DNA of 64,000 nt from Leptobrachium leishanense (Eukaryota > Chordata > Amphibia > Anura > Megophryidae). Shown in pieces: positions 10,134-21,539 of the stretch. Numbering within the stretch: the stretch's first letter is position 1; each line of letters begins with the position of its first letter. The notes beneath the pieces were generated by a model. The model ran no database searches. It had not been told where the DNA came from and saw only the letters and a list, made by a program, of their open reading frames with translations. The DNA is taken from assembly GCA_009667805.1 (NCBI GenBank), contig CM019065.1, positions 154,602,101 through 154,666,100 of the forward strand, read 5' to 3'. The position numbers and the translations under genes are program-made.

Positions 10134-10740
10134 CTTGGAAGTGGGATGAGCATAAATTGTGAGACCCATGATTAAAACGTCAAGGGATTATATGCGCGAG
10201 ATGCAATTGGTGTGTGTATAGCAAGTCTTGCACATTGAAGGTTTTCCAGTAACCTGATAAGGAAATAATGCCTGGATAAAACTAGACTCTCGATTGGGTA
10301 GCGGTGACTATGTATTATTCAGGAATACATAAAACCAGGTTTTTCACAAGTATACTTAACCCAGAAAGGTATTCACCCACCAATGTGTTGAATGGACAAT
10401 GGCAAGTAGCTTTAATATAACTCTTGACACATTGAATCTTGAGGTACAGATGGTAAAAGATTACAAGCATTACAATGGGGAACAATTTGGAACATATTTT
10501 CTGTTCGCTATTTCAGCTGTCTCAGACGAAATTAGGCATTCTGATCTCAAAACTGCAGTTTTCTTCTATCAGGTCAGATATTTTTCTCTACAGCTTATCT
10601 GAATGCGATTACACCTCGATGTTCGAGAGCACAAGTGCTCTCCTATTGTCCGAGAGTGGACCTCCCTTGAGGGGTGGGGGGGGGGGGCTACCAGATGTTA
10701 GCTGTCTCTGCATTTCAGTTACACTAGAGTGTGGTGAGAG
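10134..10740. other. No gene recognised
   Basis: AT-rich, possibly intronic. A 12-G run lies near 10676-10687. The ORFs are short and show no domain. Confidence 0.45.
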
Positions 10741-10892
10741 GGTGTGTATAACTGTATTTAGTGAATCGTATACTTCGATTGTAAGCTCTTGAGCAGGGTC
10801 CTCTCCTGTTCCACGTGTGTAACGTGTATGTAATATGTTATTCTCTCCCATTGTACAGCACCAAGGATTTTATTGGCGCTTTATAAATACTT
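10741..10892 (+). repeat. L2-type LINE 3' tail
   Basis: Contains ttgtaagctcttgagcaggg then tcctctcct, and ends with attgtacagcaccaaggat and ggcgctttataaatac. This is the typical vertebrate L2 3' end. It is 5' truncated, with no coding part. Confidence 0.75.
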
Positions 10893-11507
10893 GTCTCTGT
10901 ATTCCGAAAGTCTGTATACAAGCGGTAAGCAGGATTTATTTTATTTGCATACGTATTTCCTTTCAGATCATGTCTGCCTCTGCTATTTCTCATAAGCTTT
11001 GATTCCTTTTATCTGTGGCAGTTTCACCGTTCCCCGTCAAAGGGTGAACATCCGCGCATTTGTCAGGCAAGCTTATGTTGCATATTTCAAAGTAAAACTT
11101 GGTGATCGAAGTCTTGGGCACCTCCACGGTGTGCAAGCAGTCAAGTGGACGAAGGGAACATGTGATAAGTTGCCATTTGATATACCCTTTGGTTTGGCGA
11201 GAGCCCACAGATCATACAAGTGACTGTTACTTCTGTACGATTCCACCAAGATTTGAAGGTCCTAGAGGAACGTATCGGCCGGGGTATATGGGATGAACCT
11301 ATGGCTGACTATTGTTGGAGCATCAGGCGAGATTGTCCAGATTGGACACTCCAGGATAAGATAGAAGTGTAAATTTGTATCTTAAGTGCTACTTGCACCC
11401 AACTGGACTTTTAGGTTAAATTTGAATTTGACCTTCAGTTTTTTCATTTTCCATTGTGTGCACATTTTGTATGGTTTGAGACCAAGGGAGGGTATCCTGT
11501 ACCTTTT
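10893..11507. other. No gene recognised
   Basis: Moderately AT-rich sequence up to the piggyBac insertion site. I see no known repeat or exon here. Confidence 0.45.
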
Positions 11508-11525
11508 TTAACCCCTTCCCGACCG

Positions 11526-12025
11526 CGGACGTACCATGTACGTCATTGCAGCGGGTCTCTCTTAGACCCGCTGACGTACATGGTACGTCCTGCCGTTTTT
11601 GAGCTGCTGGAAGCGATCGGATCGCTTCCAGCAGCTCAAACGCCATTGCAGGATGCCTGGGAGTCCAGGCATCCGTGCAATGGCCGTTAGAAGTGCCGGG
11701 GCACCATGTGATCGCTCCCCGGGAGCGATCTACATCCGGTTGCACCGGAGAGGTGCCCGGCACTTCTACAGAGCGCTGGAAGCGATCGGATCGCTTCCAG
11801 CTGCTCTGAGCATATTACAAGGATGCCTCGACATCGAGGCATCCTTGTAATATACTTACCTGCCGCCGGTCCGTCCGTGATCGCTCCCCCCGAGCGATCA
11901 CTTCCGGTAGCGGCAGGAAGTACTGAGTGCCACGAGGTATCGTGGCACTCAGTACAAAATCGATCACTTCAGTGATCAGGTGCTCTGCTGGGTGCCTCGA
12001 GGGATCAAGGCACCCAGCAGAGAAA
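11526..12025. repeat. Train of about ten adjacent perfect or near-perfect hairpins
   Basis: Consecutive palindromes include: gacgtaccatgtacgtc nested in a larger stem (11529-11590); a perfect stem centred at 11619 (ctggaagcgatcggatcgct); ggatgcctgggagtccaggc (11651 on); gatcgctccccgggagcgat (11711 on); a second ctggaagcgatcg stem centred at 11795; aaggatgcctcgacatcgag (11819 on); tgatcgctccccccgagcga (11878 on); gtgccacgaggtatcgtggc (11928 on); gatcacttcagtgatc (11963 on); and ctgctgggtgcctcgag with its partner (11985-12021). Each is separate from its neighbour, giving a cruciform-prone array of about 500 bp in the 5' end of the transposon. Confidence 0.9.
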
Positions 12026-12115
12026 AAAAAAGTGTAAAAAAAAAAGTTAAAAAAAAGTAAAAAAAAGTGTGTAAAAAAAGTGTAAAAAAAGAAAAATAAA
12101 TAAAATAAACTGACG

Positions 12116-12231
12116 GTTAGGGGTAGGGTTAGGGGTAGGGTTAGGGTTAGGGTTCTAGGGGTAGGGGTAGGGTTAGGGTTAGGGTTCTAAGGGCAGGGTC
12201 AGGGGTAGGGTTAGGGTTCTAAGGGCAGGGT
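12116..12231 (+). repeat. Interstitial telomere-like repeat (TTAGGG/TAGGGG variants)
   Basis: An irregular run of ttaggg and taggggtaggg units with interruptions ggttctaggg and ggttctaagggcagggtc. It lies inside the piggyBac, between the hairpin train and the transposase. Confidence 0.9.
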
Positions 12232-12660
12232 CATCTTGGGGCTGAGTGGGATGTTCCTAGCCTGCCTCATCAGAGAGGCAGGCTAGCAACATCCAATCAG
12301 AAGTTAGAAAAAATCAAAATAAAATTTCTAATTTGTCAGGTCAGGCCAATATTTTGTAAATATTGGCTCTGACCTCTGTGATTCTCCTCCCTCTCCTCAC
12401 TTGTGTTTTGGTGAGCGAGAGAGAGAGATCAGATTTGACAGGTTAGAGATTTTAGTGAGATTTAGTGAGATTAGAAAAATTGAGGCAGATTTAGAGAGAT
12501 TTTAGGGAGATTTAGAAGAATTGAGGCAGGTTTAGAGGGATTTAGAGAGATTTAGGTGTTTATTTGTATTTTCTTGTGAAACCCAACGGTTCTTCTAAGA
12601 ACCAACAATCCGCTATATATATATATATATAATAATATAAAATTTTATCTATTATATATA

Positions 12661-13312
12661 ATGTCTGAGAGGGTGTACAGCGCCGAGGAGGCATATGCCA
12701 TCCTGGCGTCAGAATCTGAGGCATCTGCGTCAGACTCAGACCCTCATTTCGACCCCGCTAACTGCTCAGAGGCGTCGCTAGATACATTATCTATGCTGGC
12801 TGATGTATCTAGTGATGTTTCTGATGCAGATCCTGGGTCACCACCTGCCAGCAGGAGACGCACAGCTCCAGCTGAGGAGTGGGTAGTGCCTCATCGCCAG
12901 AGGCCAGATATCCCTCCTTTCACGGCAAATCCTGGCATCAATATTGATGTTGCAGGATTTACCGCCACACAGTTTTTGCAGGTGTTTATGGGGGATGATT
13001 TGTTGGGCCACATCGTGGCCCAATCAAATCTGTATGCCCATCAGCATTGTGCTGCGAAGCCAGACTCCTACTTGGCAAGGCAGCAATGGACCCCGCTAGA
13101 TGTGCCAGAATTTCTGAAATTCTGGGCACTTACTATGCTGAGGGCATCATAAAGAAGCCCTCAATTCGCTCCTGCTGGAGCAGTAGCCCCATCTGCTCTA
13201 CCCCCATTTACCTCCAATCAATGTCACGTAGAAGGTATGAAAACATTTTGCGTTTCATGCACTTCAGTGACAACAGCCTGTGCTCCCCTAGAGAGCATCC
13301 CCAGTTTGACAG
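12661..13312 (+). pseudogene. Truncated piggyBac transposase
   Basis: The reading frame starts at the ATG at 12661 with an acidic, Ser-rich N-terminus (AEEAYAILASESEASASDSD), typical of Uribo-like piggyBac transposases. It continues into the domain start (FTATQFLQVFMGDDLLG, then NLYAHQH and WTPLDVPEFLKFWALTML). One base is lost near 13140, so the next part (GIIKKPSIRSCWSSSPI, MSRRRYENILRFMHFSDN) is in another frame. Similarity stops after HPQFDR near 13312. The catalytic Asp residues and the C-terminal Cys-rich domain are absent, so this copy cannot transpose itself. Confidence 0.85.
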
Positions 13313-13383
13313 GCACCAGACTTTTACATTTTATTCGTACATTTTTATGTTCTACAATTGGTGCTGTATTTTGCCAAAATCTT

Positions 13384-15075
13384 TGCACACCTATGCATGG
13401 GGGGCATGGGTGTACTCAGGAGATCTTGCAGAAAACAACCTGGAGAGTTTTCATGCAGTAACAAACAACAGTGTCTGCTAAGGCTAGGGTCAGACGAGCG
13501 TGATTTCTACGGACTGTACGTCCGTGCAGTACGGACATCGTCAGTACGGAAGACGCAGTAGTGGTCACACAGTCCGTTTTTTTCACTGACATTTATTTTT
13601 TGACAGATGTAGGAGGGACAATAAATTCAATTGCAAAACCATTTTGTCCGTGAAAAATGCAGGACGTATAAATGCAGTCCGTCTGACCACGTTCCATCAC
13701 TCACACACAAAACTATGCAGACGTTGCGGACGCAGCGCACTTTGTGCGGCCGTTCTAGCGGTTCTACGTTCTTGCCTGCCTTGCGTCCGTGGGCCGCGGC
13801 CGTTGTGCGTCCGCAGTTCAGTGCGGACGTACTCTGCGTGTGTCGGGCTCCATTGGACTTTATGTCATGCTATCACGGACGTACTTTTAGGCGCGATCAC
13901 GGACGTGAACACTACGCTCGTCTGACCCTAGCCTAAATCACAGTCCAAAACTACTGTGGGCGTAAAAATCTGAAATTTGAAAAATTACCGCCACACACCT
14001 TGTTGCCAAATGTTTTGGGCTAAAACCGTTGCATCCATGGCATCAAAGCACTCCATATGCAATACCTTGGGGTGTCAACATAACAAATATAAACAATTTT
14101 CTGGCAATAATTCAAACTGGGGTATGCGGTAGACCCAAAACCAAAGCTAGGCCTAGCTGAAGAAATAATCTCAATTTCAACTCCAATGACAAAGTCATAA
14201 AAATTGTATTTGAACCTTCCCAAAATCCTGGCAAACCTATGCATGGGGGGCATGGGTGTACTCAGGAGACCTTGCAGAAAACAACCTGGAGAGTTTTCAT
14301 GCAGTAAAAAACAACAGTGTCTCCTAAATCACAGTCCAAAACTGATGTGGGTGTGAAAATGAAAAATGACCACCAAACAGTATCTAATTTGTTTGGAGCA
14401 AACGGATGCATCCATAGCATAAAAACACTCCATTTACAATACTTTGGGGTGTTAGCTTACCAAATATATGCACGTTCATAAAACTGGGGTATGTAAAAAG
14501 CCCCTAAAAGAAGATAAGCAAAGAAGATACTGTATGTCAAATTAGAAAATTGACAAGCACATGTCAAAGATTGGCGTAGCACCCCAAAAACAACAGAACA
14601 AATCTATATATGGGTGGTATCAATTTACTCAGAAGATGTTGCTGAACATATTTTGGGGTGTTTTTTGGCAGTAACCCATAACTGGATTTGACAATTCATG
14701 CCTAAAGTACAATGTGTGTGAAAAAATAACACAAAAAGTGACTACCTGAAAGATTGACAAAGAGCTAGTGCATGGAAAGTGTTAAAATACAACTCTTTGA
14801 AGCACCCTAGGGTGTGCCCTTTCTAAAAATATATGGTTTGATGGGGGTAATTACTTTGGCCGGCTTCAAAAATGTCCCAAATAGGACATGGGTGCATGAT
14901 GACGAAATGTGAAAATTCCAAGTTGGAAAACTGAAATGCGCACCCCCCAAATAAGGCCTTTAGCCCCCAAATGACCCGACATACCTATACATGGGTGGTA
15001 TCAATTTACTCAGAAGATGTTGCTGAACATATTTGGGGTGCTTTTTGGCAGTAAACCTTAAAGTTCACAGTACAT
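13384..15075 (+). repeat. About 370-395 bp degenerate direct repeats, four units, in the piggyBac 3' part
   Basis: The block cctatgcatggggggcatgg, then gtgtactcaggaga, ttgcagaaaacaacctggag and ttttcatgcagta, is found at 13388 and again at 14238. More diverged versions (atatgggtggtatcaattta, ctcagaagatgttgctgaac) are at about 14611 and 14991. Allowing for the nested MITE, the spacings are about 395, 371 and 380 bp. The repeats fill the place of the missing transposase core. Confidence 0.8.
13482..13933. mobile_element. MITE with perfect 20-bp inverted ends, TAA duplication
   Basis: The left end ggctagggtcagacgagcgt is repeated exactly, inverted, at 13914-13933. TAA flanks both sides (13479-13481 and 13934-13936). 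The interrupted sequence (gtgtctgc-taaatcacag) is intact in the neighbouring direct-repeat unit at 14320-14335. A 3-bp TAA target suggests the PIF/Harbinger group, but this is tentative because other family members show TTAA-like flanks. Confidence 0.85.
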
Positions 15076-15727
15076 GTATTCTTAAATTGCGTTCAAAAAA
15101 AAAAAATCACAAATTTTTTTTTTTTCAAACTTTGGCATAGATTTGTGGTAAAATGGTTTGCATGGAAAGGGTCAAAATACCCCAAGTTTAATACCTTGAT
15201 TTGTGTACTTTAAAAAAATATGTATATGTGGAGGGTTATTCAGGAATTAGTGACAGATATCAGTGTTACAATGTCACTATCACTAGTTTTGAAAATAAAC
15301 TCTTTGGAAATGGCAAAGTGCTACTTGCACTTATTGTTGCATAAAATAAGGAAAAAAGCGAAGAATATGTAAACATTGGGTATTGCTAAACTCAGTACTA
15401 AATTTAGAAACTACTAAGGAATAAAATTTTTTTGACGGTTGTTGATACATAAGAAATTTTGGGGTCAAAGTTCGAAAAAGTGGTGTTTTTTCAATTTTTG
15501 TGTCATATTTCACAATATTTTTTATAGTAAATTATATGAAATGATGAAAAAAATGGTATCTTTATAAAGTCCATTTAGTGACGAGAAAAACAGTGTAAAA
15601 TATGTGTGGTTACATAAACGAGTAAGAGGAAAATTTGACGTAAACACTAAGAGCGCAGAAACATAAAAACAGCTGCGGTCACGAACGGACGGATTTGTGT
15701 AAAACCGCCCGGTCACTAAGGGGTTAA

Positions 15728-16367
15728 TTGACATGTTAGAGAAAAACTGGGGTCATTTCTGTATTCGGATGCCACCAGTTAGAAAAAAACAAGTGTCAGA
15801 TCTAACTCAACAAAAATGCTGCTCCCCAGTGTTATGATTGCGTTTTAAGTTCTAATCTATAATTCTTCTCCCCTTTTGTGCCACTTCTCTATTCCAACAA
15901 GTGTGGTGTCCCTGTCGGGTGACAGCAAATTCCTGTTGCAAAGCGGAGGCCCATACATAGCATGTCAGAGTGCTACGGCAAAGTGACGGAAAAATTCACG
16001 GTTTTAGGCAATGGAGGTTATTCAAAGAGGTGAAGTCTCCGAAATGTAACCGAATGGTGACATTCCGGTGCCATTTGGCTATTCCAAGAGCATGCAATTC
16101 GTCAAATCTTGGTGTATTGCCTGTTCAAATCCCCTATAGAGAAGCAATGCTTTGTCGATTCAGAGAACATGGAACAGCTGTGAAAAGTTGCCGAAATGCC
16201 CTGCCATGCAGTGGTTTCATTCGACAGGTTTATTCCCATACACTTCAATGTTAAAAATATTCCCTTTTTTAATGAAATATCTAAACCGTTTATTTTATTC
16301 TGCAATAAAATCTTTCCTTTTTTTTATTGGATCTTTTTAGGCATTTTCTAGATAATTTTTTTTTTGC

Positions 16368-16398
<31 letters not shown>

Positions 16399-18373
16399 GG
16401 AACGGTCCTTTTTATTATTCATAGGATCTCATGTGTAAACTCCAGGCATTTTAGTTCAGTTTTTTTTTTGTTTTTGTTTTTTTTGTAAACAGCGTTTCAA
16501 ACCTTTCTTTTTTTTTCCCCCACCTTGTTTGTCTGCATGTCTTTCTGGTGACTGCTCTGATCGGCGGCTGGTCGGGTTTGTTCGGGTTTCGGTAAGTGGG
16601 TTTGCGGCGACTGTTCTGCGGGTTTTTCCTGCACTACGGGGGCCCTGCATTTCTTGCTGAAGACACGGCAGGTCGGTGAAATAGGATCCCCGAAGTGCGG
16701 GGAACAAAGTCACTGAACATACGGTGACTTTGATTCTTTGAATAACTGTGCTTGAATTTTTCTATCCTTTTATAGCAGAGATCTCAAACTCTGCCCCATG
16801 TTTGTCTATAATTCCCAGAATTCTTTGAATGCAATAGATAACTAGATTATAAGTGTAGTTCAGAAACGTCTGAGGCGCTGAAGTTTGAGATCCCTCCTTT
16901 AGATCATAGGTGTTCCTGTCTGTGGGTTCTTTGCCTCCACTGTTGGAGGCTTTCGCCCTGGGTCCTGGCTCTGTGGGTTCTGGGAGTGGATGTGGTTGGA
17001 TTTCACTGGTAGAGACTGTAGCCTCTGGATATATCCATTCTTTGAAGTTGGGTTAGAGTAGTTCTGCATTTCCTTGCATTGTGTCAATATATGTGGGTGC
17101 GTTGATGTACTGTCACATGCTGGAGGTCTGGGAGCATCTGTCATTAGAAACATTCAGTGGAAGTAGCTTTTCTTGTCTAACTGGTCACTTGATGCTTTTC
17201 CTTTGGCTGTCATGTTCAGACAAGCCTGGCAATAGGAAGTGTACTGATCCTTTCCCTGGGTCGAGCGTTCACATAAAATGAACAATTCTGTCACGGTCTG
17301 TCCCAAGGTTGCCACGTTGTTTTGGCATTACACCAAGCAAAGTTGGCTTTATGTAACGAGTCACATGTTCTGCCAATTTTATAATTGCTTGTGTGATGTC
17401 TCTTTAAACCGTGCTGGAGGCATATTGTCACTTATGGGCCTGCTTTAGAAAGTGGACAGCTGAGCTACCCCACAAATCCAACAAGACTCATCTGGCTGTA
17501 GTGTACAAATACTTGTGCTGGGAGGTGGAAGCAAAACGTCTTCATGAATCCGATGAGTAAGGGGTGAGCTTTCTACTTGTTCTTAGACACTGGCAAACAC
17601 GGGCAATGGTACAATGTTATCTACTATATACAGAGCACATGTGGGAATAGGGTTTGGAGCATCCTATACTAGAAGTGTCTGTCAAACAGATTTGAATATT
17701 CAGAAAGCTTGGAATTAAGGCTCTAGAGGGGAGGATCTTTAAATGGACACTCTAAAGTTTAAAGATTAACCCCTCTTGACCTCTCCCACTGTAAAGGATT
17801 GCTCTTTGTTCCCATGGCAGCCTCTTGGTTAAAGGAAGAATGGCGTAAAGTAACTTTTTGCCAAAGCAGACAGGGGGTGCTTTCTTCAGTAAAAAAAAAA
17901 TGGCTGTGGTGCCTAGAGTGTCCCTAATCTCCTAGGATAACTTGTAAGCGGTCTTAATGCACTTCAATCTGTCATGATGGAAGCCATTCATTGTCATGTA
18001 GGTTGGTTCATGTATGGAGAAATTATCCGGATAAATGACTACTGTAGCTTAGCTTTTGATGTTTTGGAGTATGCTCATGGCAAAGGATTGGGCAATTTTA
18101 AGTAAAGTCCCTAAATAAAAATTGCAAATCTTCTGGTGCGTTTTAACACCACCAGACTGAGCATATATCCAAGGCAGACTTAATTAATTTGGCAAGTTTA
18201 CCAGTATATCGGTCAGTTTAAATGTCTTTAGAATGTGTACAGAACCTTGGTTACATATACACAATATAAACTATATTTCCATGCTGCTGTGCTGTGCCAC
18301 GGTTTAGTCCTTTTTGTTTGCAGTTTTCTCATGCTTGGGGCAATCCTTGTAATTATGGTGTTCTGTCTTCCAG
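15728..18373 (+). other. Sequence upstream of the first visible mitoferrin exon (probable intron 1)
   Basis: No exon was recognised. The N-terminal mitoferrin exon should encode an ILEH-type first helix and the first carrier signature; I did not see it here or elsewhere in the window. Long T tracts lie at 16355-16400 and 16460-16517. A MITE-like repeat is at 16776-16896. Confidence 0.5.
16776..16896. repeat. Short hAT-like MITE, 'caaactctg' family
   Basis: The ends cagagatctcaaactctg and, inverted, gaagtttgagatccctc pair imperfectly. The interior has attcccagaattctttgaat then gcaatagat. Related copies are at 28455, 31155 and 63229. Confidence 0.5.
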
Positions 18374-18602
18374 ACTCGAATGCAAAGCTTGCAGCCTGAC
18401 CCCAATGCAAAATACAAGGGTGTTGGCGAAGCTCTGAGAAGGATGATCCGAACAGAAGGATTACAAGCACCGTTACGGGGAATCAATGTCACCGTGCTGG
18501 GGGCAGGACCAGCCCACGCTTTGTATTTTGCTTGCTACGAGAAGATGAAAACTGTGATAGGGGGAATGATCAACCATTCTGGCAACAGCCACGTGGCCAA
18601 CG
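18374..18602 (+). CDS. slc25a28: Mitoferrin exon (second coding exon by comparison with vertebrate genes)
   Basis: A mitochondrial inner-membrane carrier of the SLC25 family that brings iron into the matrix for haem and Fe-S cluster synthesis. This exon begins right after an acceptor (tcttccag) with [17 protein letters not shown], the piece that follows the first carrier signature. It then runs through [20 protein letters not shown] and [11 protein letters not shown] to GNSHVANG, where a donor (ggtaaggt) splits the last Gly codon after its first base. The matches [14 protein letters not shown] and the NVT segment fit mitoferrin-2 better than mitoferrin-1. The reading frame is open and shows no damage. 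The preceding exon lies outside the visible sequence. Confidence 0.9.
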
Positions 18603-18731
18603 GTAAGGTCACAACTTTTATTGTGACTGAAAAGCATAGTGTCCTGTGCTGCTATATCTAGATATACCTCTAGTTCCTTGTTGAAACTATACAAGACGGG
18701 CACTATCCAAGCTGGCTCTTTTGCATACAAC

Positions 18732-19388
18732 TAGGGCTGCAACTAGCTATTATTTTCATAATCTATTAGTTGGCCGACTTTTTTTTTTTTCCCCCTCTCG
18801 ATTCCTCAGATAAAAGAAAAACCTGTGCAAATTGCATACTTTTCGCACACAAAGTACATGAGCACCTGATCAGTGATGGGTTAATGCTTTGTACGCAGCT
18901 TAAGCCCATGTCTATCTCCCCAAACGAACACTGCTACAAGCGCTCAGATATACATGTCAGCACAAAATCAGAGTGCGAAAGGGGCGCACTCCACACAGAC
19001 TGACCACTTCATCTTATTAGAATGTTCCTTTATTAGAATTTCATGAGCAAACTGAGGGGGGTCTGGAGGTGGGAGTGACTTTGGACAAGGGACTTGACGA
19101 GAGTGTGAGAGGGAGTGGGTTGGTGTAGACCAGACCTGAGTGCGGGAGGGAGTTGGTCTGAAGAAACTGAAAGAGAGCATGGCAGCTCCAGACCAAAGTT
19201 GGTGACAGGCAGTTTGGGGTGGTGGCACAGGATGAAGCAGAATCTGAGGTTATAATGTTTAACTCGGTGTGACTCGGAACAGTGTGTGCTGTATGCAAAT
19301 CAATTAAATCGACAGCTGATTGATAATGAAAATAGTTGTCAACCATTTTCATTCGATTAGTTGTCGCTTAATCGTAGTTTCAGCCCTA
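18732..19388. mobile_element. Non-autonomous hAT with ends tagggctgcaac
   Basis: The left end tagggctgcaactagctatt pairs with the right end (inverse: tagggctgaaactacgatta). A perfect 8-bp duplication, catacaac, is at 18724-18731 and 19389-19396. The subterminal parts are rich in attagttg/caactaat motifs. It is 657 bp with no transposase and lies in a mitoferrin intron. Confidence 0.9.
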
Positions 19389-20298
19389 CATACAACACTG
19401 TGTATAGACTATGCTGTATTTATTAGACAAATATTGTTCAAAGTCCTCTGGAAAGCGTTACTGTTCACTGCATGTCCAGAAATGGAGAAATACTTTTCAA
19501 TCTTCAGAAAACTGCTTTCTTTTGATGGAGATAGATCAGCAGACTGAAAGGGAAAAAAACACAAATTGCACAGTATGTAGTTCAAAAATAGGAATAACAA
19601 CAAAGCCACAGGTGGTCAACTCTCATTTCTTTGAGCCAAACACCTGACTCTGGGGCGGATGGCTTTATGGGTCATAATGATCTTCAGGTGCCCATCTAAC
19701 CCCTTTAGGATCCAATAGGTTATGCACAGGATACCCCTGCAGTGGAGCAAAATATATCCGAGACACCTAGTGCGATCTTATAGGTAAATAGTTAAAATAA
19801 ATGCAAAGATATAGAACTCACATGTTAAAGAGCCTCAATAGCTCTGTGGAACTAGCTCAGGAAATTGTAAGGAATCCCCAAAACCACCTTTTGATAGGCA
19901 AATCGGCAGTTTAAAAACAAATATAGCTACCAGAATGCGTTTCGCCAACAGGCTTCAGCTGGTGTTCTACATCTTACTCCTACTGCTGACATTTATATAA
20001 TGCAAATATCGTAATTATAACCAATTAAAATGCAATTAAGATCATGGAGTATAATTTAAAAAACATGGTGTTGGATCGCCGTCTGCCATCTTTGCGCATG
20101 CGCACTAGCTCCCACTACCACCGTGGAAATGTCCCTATCCCATCCGCCATCTTAATAGTGGCAGAATAGTTCCACGTTCCACCCTGGAACGCGGAACTAC
20201 AATACTTTGCTCTTCATGATCTTTTCTCCCTTGAGGCTTGGTTATTCAGGGGGTCCACCCACTCCCCACAGGGTGGTTGACCTGAATAGATTTTTACT

Positions 20299-20415
20299 GG
20301 AGAATTTTACCAGGAAGGATACATTGAGATTTCTCTCGTTTTCAAGTATGTCCTGGGTGGCGAGTATGTACCGTTAGGCGTCTTGTCCAAGGACACTTAC
20401 TGGAGAGTGACATCA
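20299..20415 (-). repeat. SINE 3' part, reverse orientation
   Basis: The reverse complement matches the 3' two-thirds of the SINE at 27776-27960: ctccagtaagtgtccttg, acaagacgcctaacggta, actcgccacccaggacatac, ttgaaaacgagagaaatctc. The tRNA-like head is missing or unrecognisable. Confidence 0.75.
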
Positions 20416-20698
20416 ATCCTGAAACACGCAGCCCAACAGTCGCCCATGACAAATGTTTCTCTCATTCGGTCACATGCAGGTCTTCGTGCTGTGGTTTAGA
20501 TGTCTTTGGACTCCATTTAATACTGGTTCTAAATGAATGTGCGTGACCGGAGGTACACTGGCTTGTGCTTGTTGACCTTTCGTGCAGAGTAATTCGCTTG
20601 CTATGCCATCATTTAGTGCAGGTGACTTTAATCTTTTAAGCAGTATGTCTTATTGGAGGAAGAGATTGGTGTGGCGTTAATCTTCTTTATTTCGGCAG

Positions 20699-20755
20699 GT
20701 GTGGCAGGAAGCCTAGCGACACTGCTTCATGATGCAGTCATGAATCCGGCAGAAG
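20699..20755 (+). CDS. slc25a28: Mitoferrin exon (third coding exon)
   Basis: A 57-bp exon between a cag acceptor and a gtatag donor. With the split codons on both sides it encodes G-VAGSLATLLHDAVMNPAE-V. The segment contains the start of the second carrier signature, PAEVVKQR, whose end lies in the next exon. The phase (one base carried in, one carried out) agrees with both neighbours. The sequence around ATLLHDAVMNPAE is strongly conserved among vertebrate mitoferrins. The exon is too short to stand out as an ORF and was found from the family's exon structure. Confidence 0.9.
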
Positions 20756-20991
20756 GTATAGCAGATCTATATAATGAAGTTACAACAGAGATTTAAAAGC
20801 AAATTTTATCTTTTTAAATGGTTACTTTGAGAATGCTGCATAAGATAATTGTCGTTTTTACCCAAAATGGCCTGTGGAATTGTTTCAACTTCCACAAACT
20901 GGTTTTCAATGACTTAAGAGTCTGCACAAGTTGGCCATATGATCGCATTAATATACAGCTAACCTGCACACTGATGGGCAATGCTCTAGGC

Positions 20992-21173
20992 CAGTAGTTA
21001 CCAACTGCAGTCCTCCAGTGCCCCTAACAGGCCACGTTTAAGGATCACCTTTGGGAAATGAAGACTGAATCCTGCAGTCCCTGAGCAGCAAATCAGATCA
21101 CCTGTTCTGTGCTTTAGTTATCTGGAAAACCTGACCTGTTAGGGTACTTGAGGACAGTGGTTGGGAACCACTG
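20992..21173. mobile_element. 182-bp hAT MITE, 'cagtggttcccaacc' family
   Basis: The ends cagtagttaccaactgcagt and, inverted, cagtggttcccaaccactgt pair. The flanks ctctaggc and ctctatgc are an 8-bp duplication with one change. The interior has ctgagcagcaaatcagatca, shared with copies at 39025, 43739, 56704 and 61349. Confidence 0.85.
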
Positions 21174-21539
21174 CTCTATGCAATGATGGTTCAAGTATTT
21201 TAACTAGTTCACTGCTGATCAATTTCACCCATCTGCTGAGCTCATTTTGTCCTGTTCAAACGTGATTTTAATTCTTGTTATAGGACCTGGGACATATATC
21301 CTTGAAGCAGATTCAAAATCTAACATTACACGCATACGCAATGTCCATTCAGAATGCTAGAACAAAGGAAACTTATATATTTATCTTGGTTATTTAAAAC
21401 TTGTAAAATTTATTCCCATTTTATCATTCAGACCTTTGACTGTATATGCTATGGGGCAAGAGTGGTGTTCCCATTTTAAAAAATAGAAATGGGAACCTGT
21501 TGCGTATTTTGTTCTCAGAAAACTTAAGTAATCTTTAAC

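Larger units (their letters stand above)
11512..15723 (+). mobile_element. piggyBac transposon, internally degraded
   Basis: TTAA target copies lie at 11508-11511 and 15724-15727. The ends ccccttcccgaccg and, inverted, ccccttagtgaccgggcgg are terminal repeats. From left to right it holds a train of hairpins, A-rich sequence, telomere-like repeats, a truncated transposase, then about 2.3 kb of degenerate direct repeats where the catalytic core should be. A MITE (13482-13933) is nested inside. At 4.2 kb it is longer than a compact piggyBac despite lacking most of the transposase. Confidence 0.9.
18603..20698 (+). other. Mitoferrin intron carrying a hAT MITE and a SINE tail
   Basis: 2,096 bp with GT at 18603 and a cag acceptor ending at 20698 (tttcggcag). 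It holds the hAT MITE at 18732-19388 and the SINE-derived piece at 20299-20415. Between 19397 and 20290 nothing is recognised. Confidence 0.85.

Noticed and set aside
12116..12231. A true chromosome end
   Set aside because: The TTAGGG-like tract is short, irregular and flanked on both sides by the same piggyBac element, so it is interstitial.
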